Below, piece after piece: positions 17,691 through 24,263 of a DNA stretch of 64,000 nt. Position 1 is the stretch's first letter. The number at the start of each line of letters is the position of its first letter. The DNA lies in the NCBI GenBank assembly GCA_039026955.1, contig JBCCLH010000024.1:26413-90412 (forward strand), given 5' to 3'. Made by a program: the position numbers and the translations under genes. Under the pieces are notes generated by a model. The model was not told where the DNA came from. It saw nothing but the letters and a program-made list of their open reading frames with translations, and did no database searches. The stretch comes from Kordia sp039026955 (GTDB lineage Bacteria > Bacteroidota > Bacteroidia > Flavobacteriales > Flavobacteriaceae).

Positions 17691-17785
17691 AAGAGGTTGT
17701 CTAAAAAGTCTTTGCAAGCGTCATTCTGAGCGTGATACTGAATCAAATTCGGTTTGACGAAATCTGTATTTTCAGACAACCTCTT
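17691..17785. repeat. R1 inverted-repeat element, copy A
   Basis: A 95-bp element with perfect 12-bp ends AAGAGGTTGTCT (17691-17702) and AGACAACCTCTT (17774-17785). It holds the family words TCTTTGCAAGCGTCATTCTG and GGTTTGACGAAATCTGTA. It lies six bases after the stop of the 17791 precursor and could act as its terminator. Confidence 0.85.
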
Positions 17786-17790
17786 ATATT

Positions 17791-17976
17791 TTAATTTACT
17801 GGCACTCCATGACGTAATGGTTCGTCTTCTTTTTTACATTCGCACAGCGAATACATACACAAGCAACTTGTATGAGAAGTATTGTTAGCGATACCACCTT
17901 TTACATCTTCAAGGTTTGTGAATGTAGAAATTGTCTTTTTGTTGAACGTTAAGTTCTTGATTGTTTGTCTTTTCAT
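17791..17976 (-). CDS. GG-leader RiPP precursor 2
   Basis: A 61-residue peptide with leader MKRQTIKNLTFNKKTISTF ending in KGG. The core has C-x-C-x4-C-x-C (CLCMYSLCEC), identical in spacing to precursor 1, and a charged tail. The leaders of precursors 1 and 2 are nearly identical, so they are recent paralogues. The upstream A-rich leader and a TATTTTGA box resemble those of the other precursors. Confidence 0.78.
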   Translation of the reverse strand: MKRQTIKNLTFNKKTISTFTNLEDVKGGIANNTSHTSCLCMYSLCECKKEDEPLRHGVPVN

Positions 17977-18106
17977 GATTTTAATTTTTGGTTATATCGT
18001 TCAAAATACAAAATCAGAAGGATGAACTCAAATTTTAGAAAATAAAAAAGGAATATTTTTCAATATCCCTTTTCCATACATGCAATTTTATTTGTGATAT
18101 ATCTGT

Positions 18107-18319
18107 CTATGGACAAAATGGTGGTTGTGTACATTCCGTTACAGATACTGGAGGTCGTGTACACTGCTGTAAAAATGATGGACTGCAGCCCCATGTAAAT
18201 TCTTCGAAGCATCCTTCTGGCTGAAAACTATCTTCTCCTCCAACAGTTTTGTTTAATTCGTTAATTTTTGATACTGTGTTTTTCTTTAATTTTAAATTTT
18301 CAATTCTTTTCTTTTTCAT
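18107..18319 (-). CDS. GG-leader RiPP precursor 3
   Basis: A 70-residue peptide with leader MKKKRIENLKLKKNTVSKIN ending in VGG. The core has five Cys, several Ser/Thr, and a Pro-rich repeated ending (QCTRPP, ECTQPPFC). It is flanked downstream by a 130-base A/T-rich spacer. The 396-base gap upstream (18320-18715) holds a TAATTTTAG promoter-like box and R1 copy B, and I see no gene in it. Confidence 0.75.
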   Translation of the reverse strand: MKKKRIENLKLKKNTVSKINELNKTVGGEDSFQPEGCFEEFTWGCSPSFLQQCTRPPVSVTECTQPPFCP

Positions 18320-18534
18320 GATTATTTTTTTTAGTTGTCTAAAATTAAAAAAAGATGTGTTAAAATTCTCTCAAAAAAATTATAAAAGAAAAATGGTAGT
18401 TGTGACTCTATTTTTGGTGACCAATTTTATGATCAACTTAGCATTTTAGCAAAGTTTGCACAAATTTAATCATATATATTCTTTATGGATTTGTGTTAAT
18501 TTTATAATGATCATAAATAGTTTTAATACAAAAT

Positions 18535-18642
18535 AGACTGTCTAAAAAGGTGATGTAAACATCATTTTGAACTCGGTTCAGTAGCTATTCATACGATTAT
18601 CTACTTTTATGGGAACCAAAATCTGTACTTTTTAGACAGTCT
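18535..18642. repeat. R1 inverted-repeat element, copy B
   Basis: A 108-bp element with perfect 15-bp ends, AGACTGTCTAAAAAG (18535-18549) and CTTTTTAGACAGTCT (18628-18642). The interior is more diverged than in the other copies but keeps CATCATTTTGAACTCGG and AAATCTGTA. Confidence 0.85.
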
Positions 18643-18715
18643 CAATCGTGTTTCTAATTGCAGTCCTACGTTGGCAAGCAACTATAATAGCACTGTAATT
18701 TTAATGTTTCATAAT

Positions 18716-18901
18716 TTAGCAATAGCACACTTGTTCAGTATATCCTTCGTAACATATTAAAATTGCACTCACAACATTTCCTGAAGTACAAAAGTTAAGA
18801 TCCAAAGAATATGTTGATACGCCTCCTTTTACTTCTTTTGTGTTCAAATTGGACACTGTTTTTTTACTAAAAGCTAAATTTTTTAACTGTCTTTTTTTCA
18901 T
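18716..18901 (-). CDS. GG-leader RiPP precursor 4
   Basis: A 61-residue peptide with leader MKKRQLKNLAFSKKTVSNLN ending in KGG and a core with four Cys including a terminal CYC. Its promoter region (TACTTTTA on the minus strand at 18931-18938 and a conserved block at 18963-19008) is matched 510 bases away, upstream of precursor 5. The two are therefore a diverged tandem duplication. Confidence 0.78.
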   Translation of the reverse strand: MKKRQLKNLAFSKKTVSNLNTKEVKGGVSTYSLDLNFCTSGNVVSAILICYEGYTEQVCYC

Positions 18902-18962
18902 AATATTTTAGTTTTAAAATTAACAATGTTTAAAAGTAACTTTTACGAATTCCCGAATGGTC

Positions 18963-19008
18963 TTTCTTCACACAACGATGTCTTTTTGTATACACAGCTA
19001 CACTACTA
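18963..19008 (-). promoter_or_regulatory. Conserved block upstream of precursor 4
   Basis: This block matches 19473-19518 at a constant offset of 510 bases (shared words CTTC, GATGTC, TTTTGTATACA, GCTAC). Both lie 32 bases beyond a TAAAAGTA (-7-like on the minus strand), so they probably form the upstream half of a duplicated promoter or operator. Confidence 0.5.
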
Positions 19009-19061
19009 TTTCATTCAATTTATAAATTGCACGACCGCAAGTTTCATCTTTATGTAAAAAA

Positions 19062-19097
19062 GAAAACCGTCTTTATAAAAAGTTAAAGACAGTTTTC
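19062..19097 (-). terminator. Terminator of precursor 5
   Basis: GAAAACCGTCTTTA (19062-19075) pairs with TAAAGACAGTTTTC (19084-19097) with one mismatch. On the minus strand it is followed by a T run. Confidence 0.75.
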
Positions 19098-19183
19098 AAA
19101 GATGCATTGATAAATGATTGTTTATGCATGATGAAATAGGCTATAGATTTCGTAAAACCTATTCATATACCACAAATTTTACA

Positions 19184-19414
19184 TTAGCAAAGTGTTACTG
19201 TTGTATCACAGCCTTCGGTAAATTCTTCCATACAAAGTAAACACGCACTCACGTCTGATGGTTGTAAACAGTTTGGATGATTTGTTGGACAATCAAGTAA
19301 TGTATCTCCGCAATTAAAATCTGTTGGTGCTCCACCTCTTACTTGATTCAAGTTAGCTAAGTTTGAAACTAATTTTTTAGATAAATTCAATGATTTAATT
19401 TTTTGTTTTTTCAT
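19184..19414 (-). CDS. GG-leader RiPP precursor 5
   Basis: A 76-residue peptide from MKKQKIKSLNLSKKLVSNLA, with the leader ending in RGG; an upstream in-frame ATG would add 17 residues without leader character. The core has seven Cys and several Thr. Promoter-like TACTTTTA lies on the minus strand at 19441-19448, 27 bases before the start. It is the tandem sister of precursor 4, with strongly diverged cores. Confidence 0.78.
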   Translation of the reverse strand: MKKQKIKSLNLSKKLVSNLANLNQVRGGAPTDFNCGDTLLDCPTNHPNCLQPSDVSACLLCMEEFTEGCDTTVTLC

Positions 19415-19472
19415 AATAATAGTTTTAAAATAATTATGCTTAAAAGTAGCGGAAGCCGATTTCAAAGTCGTT

Positions 19473-19518
19473 TTTCTTCTCCCAATGATGTCGTTTTGTA
19501 TACATTGCTACTACAACT
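19473..19518 (-). promoter_or_regulatory. Conserved block upstream of precursor 5
   Basis: The counterpart of 18963-19008, at the same distance from the TACTTTTA box and start codon. Confidence 0.5.
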
Positions 19519-19556
19519 AGTATACAGGACTATTGAAGGTACATTTCATCAAAAAG

Positions 19557-19590
19557 AAAACTGCCTTTAAGATATTTTAAAGACAGTTTT
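19557..19590 (-). terminator. Terminator of precursor 6
   Basis: AAAACTGCCTTTAA (19557-19570) pairs with TTAAAGACAGTTTT (19577-19590) with one mismatch, and a T run follows on the minus strand. Its sequence resembles the 19062 hairpin. Confidence 0.75.
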
Positions 19591-19695
19591 ATGGATGTTT
19601 TAATAAATACTCTGAAATCACCTTTACATTTTAAGCAAGATTGAATTTGTTTTGTATAGAAGCTTCAATGTACAAACACCGAAACTTATCTATTT

Positions 19696-19917
19696 TTAAT
19701 TCGTACCTGTTGTGGTATTTGTAGTAAATGTTATGGTTGTTGCTGGGCTCACAGTTGCACAAACTACCGTAGATTGGGTGATACTCGTAGATATCGTTTG
19801 CGTAGTTGTATTTGTGTCAGGTCCGCCTATAGTAGTACTCGAACCTGCCATCACATTATGTAAGTTAGCGATGTTTCTTTTCTGTAAAGACAATAATTTG
19901 TTTTGATTCTTTTTCAT
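19696..19917 (-). CDS. Thr-rich precursor-like peptide (precursor 6)
   Basis: A 73-residue peptide whose leader MKKNQNKLLSLQKRNIANLH ends in MAG rather than GG. The core is extremely rich in Thr and Ser (about 25 of 48 residues), with one Cys and a GG inside. If a lanthipeptide-type dehydratase acts on it, most residues could be dehydrated but only one thioether could form, so it would be a different product class from its neighbours. The leader similarity is weaker than in the others. Confidence 0.6.
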   Translation of the reverse strand: MKKNQNKLLSLQKRNIANLHNVMAGSSTTIGGPDTNTTTQTISTSITQSTVVCATVSPATTITFTTNTTTGTN

Positions 19918-19994
19918 ATTTCTATTTTTTGATTTAAACTGTACATAGTTGAAAAAAATATGAGTTAATACTTCTTTTTTTATACTATGAATTT

Positions 19995-20199
19995 TTAATT
20001 AACGTGAGTTCGATATAACTATTTCGTTAAACACTTAATAGTCAATAATCTACAGAAACTGTCAAATCGAGCGCAGTCGAGATTCAATCGAAATCTTAAC
20101 TTTTTAGTGTTCTCGACTGCGCTCGAACTGACAAGTGTTTAATTTTTAGTGAATTACAAGTAATTCAATGATTTCTTATGTCAAACTCACGTTAATTAA
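19995..20199. repeat. R2 inverted-repeat element, full copy
   Basis: A 205-bp element with perfect 16-bp ends TTAATTAACGTGAGTT (19995-20010) and AACTCACGTTAATTAA (20184-20199). Nested inside is a strong hairpin of TCGAGCGCAGTCGAGA with TCTCGACTGCGCTCGA. A shorter copy is at 42520-42671. It fills much of the 530-base gap 19918-20447, which holds no gene. Confidence 0.85.
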
Positions 20200-20245
20200 C
20201 AATATTCAACTTAAAAATTTCACGTACCTCGGGAGTATTTTTACA

Positions 20246-20265
20246 TACAAACTTGTCGGTTTGTA
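20246..20265. promoter_or_regulatory. 7-6-7 palindrome ahead of AraC-type regulator
   Basis: TACAAAC (20246-20252) and GTTTGTA (20259-20265) are perfect inverted arms around a 6-base spacer, about 180 bases before the start of the regulator gene. It has the same arm and spacer lengths as the motif near the 35280 regulator. It could be an operator. Confidence 0.4.
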
Positions 20266-20447
20266 CATTTCAACACTCTTTTTTAATTGCGAAAACGTAC
20301 CCAATTTATAAATCCTTCGCACTTTAACGGTTTACTAAAACACCTAAAACAAAGGAGTTACGACGTCTTTTACAATTTTTAACAGTGTGTGTACTTACCT
20401 ACGCTACTCACAAAAGGATTTCCTACCTATCTTTAATAAAAAAAAGA

Positions 20448-21554
20448 ATGGTATTTACGTTTTTAGATCTTGTCTTATTTGCAGGAATCGTTCAAGGCAT
20501 ATTTTTAATCACTTCTTTACAGTTTGTTTCCAAAAAAAATAAAGATGCCAATAAAGTTTTAATGATTCTTATTGGAATTTCTATCATTATTTTTGCGAGA
20601 GAAATGCTAAGCTATCAATTAGATCCGCGCGTATATTGGCGGACTGCTATTTTAAGTGAATCCACAATTTATATGTTTGGACCACTACTCTATTTATATT
20701 TTAAACGATTGGTTTTTCGAGATCATGCAAAAAGCGATTTAGGTTTCAAACATTTTATCCCTTCGTTTTTAATGTTTGGTTATTTTTTATGGACACTTTC
20801 ATTCAGCACTAAAGAATATATGGATGTATTGGGCGCGGAAGGCTTGTTAATTTCATACTTTATCACGGAAATAACAGGTGTACTGTCGCTTGCTTTCTAT
20901 TCGTATTTATCTTTTAAAATTTTATTTCAAATCAAAAATACAGCGCATGCAACGATATACACACAAAAAATAGCACGCTACATTCAATACATTTTGATTG
21001 GAATTTCGTTGATCACCATCTGTTGGGCGATTGGGATTTTTTATGTGTATGGATTGCAGAATTTCAATTCGATGCTAAGTTACCGACTTATTTGGATTTG
21101 TATAGCTGTCTTCCTGTTCATTGTAGGATATTTTAGTTTTACACAACCTGAAATTGTACGATTGCCCACGGAGAAAAAGCCACTGACCAGAAATCGTTTG
21201 ACCGATGAAGAAATTGCTTGTATTCAAGAGAAATTGAAAGTATTAGTTGCCGAAGAACAAATTTATATGCATTCGGATTTAAGCTTAAAAATTCTTGCTA
21301 AAAGACTCGATACGACTGCGAATAACTTATCGTGGTTTTTAAATTCGGTGCATGAAAAAACATTTTATGAATACATCAATGCGTTTCGTGTGAAAGCTTT
21401 TTTGCAAAAAATAGAAGCGGGCGAACATAAACGGCAAACCTTGCTTTCCATTGCCATGGATGCAGGATTTAATTCAAAATCAACCTTTAATAAAACCTTT
21501 AAATCGCTTATGAACGATACGCCGTCGAGTTATATTCAGAAGATGCATTCGTGA
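20448..21554 (+). CDS. AraC-family regulator with N-terminal membrane domain
   Basis: About 368 residues from MVFTFLDLVLFAGIVQGIF; an in-frame start 63 bases upstream adds a hydrophilic stretch. Seven hydrophobic helices lie in residues 1-220. The C-terminal AraC DNA-binding domain has LSLKILAKRLDTTANNLSWF and ETLLSIAMDAGFNSKSTFNK-like sequence, ending MNDTPSSYI. This is a one-component membrane sensor-regulator common in Bacteroidetes. It stands at the edge of RiPP island 1, divergent from it. Confidence 0.88.
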   Translation: MVFTFLDLVLFAGIVQGIFLITSLQFVSKKNKDANKVLMILIGISIIIFAREMLSYQLDPRVYWRTAILSESTIYMFGPLLYLYFKRLVFRDHAKSDLGFKHFIPSFLMFGYFLWTLSFSTKEYMDVLGAEGLLISYFITEITGVLSLAFYSYLSFKILFQIKNTAHATIYTQKIARYIQYILIGISLITICWAIGIFYVYGLQNFNSMLSYRLIWICIAVFLFIVGYFSFTQPEIVRLPTEKKPLTRNRLTDEEIACIQEKLKVLVAEEQIYMHSDLSLKILAKRLDTTANNLSWFLNSVHEKTFYEYINAFRVKAFLQKIEAGEHKRQTLLSIAMDAGFNSKSTFNKTFKSLMNDTPSSYIQKMHS

Positions 21555-21572
21555 TGTGGGAATGGATTGCTG

Positions 21573-22955
21573 CTATTCTGTATCCGCTTCAAACAACTTT
21601 TGGAACTTTTTCTTGTGTTTGAATTTGGCGAATAACGGAAACTGCTGAATGTTTTCAAATCGTGGTAATCCTAATTCTTTTGCCTTTTTGAGATTTCTGA
21701 TGGTGTGTTTAAAATCGTCATTGTGTGCAAAACTCTGTGCTACCCGAAAGTACCAATATGGCTGATCGGGGTTGAAGTGCACCAACAGCTGATCGCAGTA
21801 CAAGGTATGTTTATACTTTTTTGCATACAAATAGCTCATAGAAGATTCATACGCGCCTGCAAACAAGGAATATTTGAGTCGCTTTAGCATTTTTCCTCTG
21901 GGTGAATCTTGAGACGCTTCGATGTCTGTGTTGAGTCGTTTCAACTCTTTGCGCCACCATTGAAAATTATCATCTGATTTCGCTGCTAAAATATCGTTGG
22001 AATAGACTTTGGAAAACTTCTCATACAATTCATTTTCCTCTTTGATGTTGGCAGCTCTTGCTGCGACTTGACTTTTGTACTCGGGGGAAACTTTGATACC
22101 ATCAACTTTCCGTTGTGTGGCATGCAAAAAAAAATACGGTGCAAAATTTTTGATGATGCTTTCGTATTCGTTGACAGATCGGAATTTGTTATGAATCACA
22201 AGTGAATCTGCAATTTTATACTGCTCTTCAAAATATGATTGCACAAACTGCGAATCGATGCTGCGGATCTTATTTTTGTACGCTTGTAATTCCAACCAAC
22301 CAAAAGCACGCTCAATCTGTTCACTTGGTGGCCAACGATGTGTGTCATTGTAGACAAACAATTCATTATCAACCTCAAACTTATCCAACATGGCTTTGGT
22401 ATTGAACATTTCTTGGTAATTCATGTCTTCATCACCTACCAAACCTACAAAAGAGAATAGTTCTTTCGTGGGTGTAAACGATTTATTAATCGCCAAACCT
22501 GCGCCACACGCTATGACGCCTTGCATTTTTCCTGTCAACGCCGCAATTGCAGTTGCCAAACGCGATCCGCCCGAAAAACCTGCTGCATAGATTTGCTTTT
22601 CGTCTATTTTGAAGGTGGAAAAAACCGTGGCAAACATCCGATTGGCAATTTCAAAATTGGTATCGTACGGTACGCCATTTTTGGTATTGTTGGAGGCCAC
22701 TAAGATATACTTGAACTTTTCTGCGGAAGCGATAAAATTCTGCATGCCATTCGCGCCATTTCCACTCGGATCAAAGATAAAAACTACGGCAGCAAGTTTA
22801 GTTTTATCAAAAGATGCTGGAAGATACAACGCAAAGGTTTCCGAACTGTTTTGCACAGCAACTGAAGGTATAATTTTCCCCTTTTCAAACGAATTTGTTT
22901 GCGCAAATCCGATCAAAACGTAACAATTGAATAAAAATAAAAAGAAACTTCGCAT
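21573..22955 (-). CDS. Secreted esterase-like alpha/beta hydrolase with TPR-like tail
   Basis: About 460 residues from MRSFFLFLFNCYVLIGFAQ (signal peptide); the in-frame upstream extension is rejected. The N-terminal half is a polyhydroxybutyrate-depolymerase/esterase-like hydrolase: AVVFIFDPSGNG (oxyanion region), AAGFSGGSRLATA (nucleophile elbow, G-F-S-G-G), GLVGDEDMNYQEM, and NDTHRWPPSEQ for the likely catalytic His. The C-terminal half is helical and ends with TPR-like helices (YFRVAQSFAHNDDFKHTIRN). The substrate is unknown. Confidence 0.82.
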   Translation of the reverse strand: MRSFFLFLFNCYVLIGFAQTNSFEKGKIIPSVAVQNSSETFALYLPASFDKTKLAAVVFIFDPSGNGANGMQNFIASAEKFKYILVASNNTKNGVPYDTNFEIANRMFATVFSTFKIDEKQIYAAGFSGGSRLATAIAALTGKMQGVIACGAGLAINKSFTPTKELFSFVGLVGDEDMNYQEMFNTKAMLDKFEVDNELFVYNDTHRWPPSEQIERAFGWLELQAYKNKIRSIDSQFVQSYFEEQYKIADSLVIHNKFRSVNEYESIIKNFAPYFFLHATQRKVDGIKVSPEYKSQVAARAANIKEENELYEKFSKVYSNDILAAKSDDNFQWWRKELKRLNTDIEASQDSPRGKMLKRLKYSLFAGAYESSMSYLYAKKYKHTLYCDQLLVHFNPDQPYWYFRVAQSFAHNDDFKHTIRNLKKAKELGLPRFENIQQFPLFAKFKHKKKFQKLFEADTE

Positions 22956-23104
22956 GCAATACAGTTTTTTTAAAGTTAGCATTTTTACAGTAAGCTTCAC
23001 GATTTTTAACATTTTACGTATAAATTGGTATAATTTGAAAACTAGCTCAGATTTTCTACTTTTACATGCATCAATCCTAAAAAAAACACCTAAAACAACG
23101 ACAG

Positions 23105-23734
23105 ATGAAAAAATCATTGATATACACTTTAAGCGCCGTATTTGCTTTCACAATCGTAAGTTTTAATAGCGATACCTCAGCGAATCCGGAAGATGAATTG
23201 AAAGCCTTGCGTTCCATGATGACAGGATCGTTTGACAGTAGCGAACAAGCGGCTTCTGACGAAAGTTATTATAACATTTCGCTTCACATGTATCCTATTT
23301 GGGAATCAAAAGAGGGTTATTGGTTGTATGTAGAGCAAGCCTTGAAAAGTGCACAAGAAAGACCGTATCGTCAACGCGTTTATCAATTGGAAAAGTTAGC
23401 GAATGGAAAGTTTTCAAGTAAAGTCTACACGCTCGAAAATCCCAAAGAGTTCATAGGAAAGTGGAAAACACCTAATTATTTTAACAAATTTGATACTTCT
23501 ATCTTAAAAGAGCGTGAAGGTTGTGCGGTTATTTTAGAAAAACAAGGAGAGAATTACTCAGGAAGCACTAACGAAAAAGATTGTAAAAGTACCCTACGTG
23601 GTGCCAGTTATGCAACTTCAGAAGTAACGATAAAACCAAACGTAATTGAAAGTTGGGATCGCGGTTTTGACAAACATGACAAACATGTTTGGGGCGCAGA
23701 AAAAGCAGGTTATATTTTTAAGCGTTTGAAGTAA
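23105..23734 (+). CDS. CpcT/CpeT-family protein, secreted
   Basis: A 209-residue protein with a signal peptide (MKKSLIYTLSAVFAFTIVSF). The body resembles the CpcT/CpeT fold of cyanobacterial chromophore lyases: LRSMMTGSFDSSEQAASDES, IWESKEGYWLYVEQAL, PYRQRVYQLE, CAVILEK and WDRGFDKHDKHVWGAEKAGY. This organism shows no phycobilisomes, so a role in chromophore attachment is unlikely. It starts 150 bases from the divergent hydrolase. Confidence 0.85.
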   Translation: MKKSLIYTLSAVFAFTIVSFNSDTSANPEDELKALRSMMTGSFDSSEQAASDESYYNISLHMYPIWESKEGYWLYVEQALKSAQERPYRQRVYQLEKLANGKFSSKVYTLENPKEFIGKWKTPNYFNKFDTSILKEREGCAVILEKQGENYSGSTNEKDCKSTLRGASYATSEVTIKPNVIESWDRGFDKHDKHVWGAEKAGYIFKRLK

Positions 23735-23740
23735 AACATA

Positions 23741-23874
23741 GAAACTGTCTAAAGAGTCTTTGCAAGCGTCATTCTGAGCTTGACTCAGAATCTCATCTTA
23801 CTGATCATTAATTGTTATGAGAAACCGAATCAAGTTCGGTCTGACGAAGTCTGTACTTTTTAGACAGCCTCTTT
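23741..23874. repeat. R1 inverted-repeat element, copy C
   Basis: A 134-bp element starting seven bases after the upstream stop. The ends contain CTGTCTAAA and TTTAGACAG. The interior has TCTTTGCAAGCGTCATTCTG, GAGCTTGACTCAGAATCTC, AACCGAATCAAGTTCGG and GACGAAGTCTGTACTTTTTA, which is close to the presumed full-length form. Confidence 0.85.
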
Positions 23875-23896
23875 ACTTTATGTTAGAGACATGAGA

Positions 23897-24076
23897 TTAA
23901 GCGCCAGCAGCACATACAATAAACATGGTAATAGGACAAGCATCTCCTAAACATGTTTTGAGCCAATGTGCTGCTTCTTGATCTGCATTTTGCTCTTGAA
24001 CTCCACCACTGATATTTTCTAATTTAGAAATTTGTACTTTTTTTAATGCTAAATTTTTAAGTGTTTGTTTTTTCAT
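23897..24076 (-). CDS. GG-leader RiPP precursor 7 (59 residues)
   Basis: A short gene on the minus strand: leader MKKQTLKNLALKKVQISKLE, then NISGG, then a 34-residue core VQEQNADQEAAHWLKTCLGD continuing ACPITMFIVCAAGA, then TAA. The core has three Cys, few Ser/Thr, and an alanine/glycine-rich hydrophobic end, unlike the other cores. The leader matches the island motif and the ATG follows the same A-rich leader. It lies 23 bases beyond R1 copy C. Confidence 0.75.
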   Translation of the reverse strand: MKKQTLKNLALKKVQISKLENISGGVQEQNADQEAAHWLKTCLGDACPITMFIVCAAGA

Positions 24077-24186
24077 GATTGTAATTTTTGATTTATTTAT
24101 AACAACGTTTTTAAATTAGAGAGAAAAACACTGACATTTAAGACAAATAGACTTTTAAAATTACCTTTCTAAACGAATCAATAAAA

Positions 24187-24234
24187 AAACAGCATCACGT
24201 GGCGTAAAGACTAAAAAACGCTGTGATACTGTTT
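24187..24234 (-). terminator. Terminator of the 1257-residue T9SS protein
   Basis: AAACAGCATCAC (24187-24198) pairs with GTGATACTGTTT (24223-24234) at 11 of 12 positions across a 24-base loop. On the minus strand it ends in a T run. Confidence 0.65.
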
Positions 24235-24263
24235 CTTGAAGTATCCTATTGCTATAGTACTAA

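Noticed and set aside
17555..17779. 74-codon minus-strand open frame across R1 copy A
   Set aside because: It is translated repeat DNA overlapping the precursor 1 start, with no leader motif.
16149..21554. LuxR and AraC membrane proteins as RiPP modification enzymes
   Set aside because: Both have clear DNA-binding domains and no enzymatic motif; they can only be regulators.
22956..23117. 54-residue extension of the minus-strand esterase
   Set aside because: It precedes a good signal peptide and overlaps the start of the divergent CpcT-like gene.
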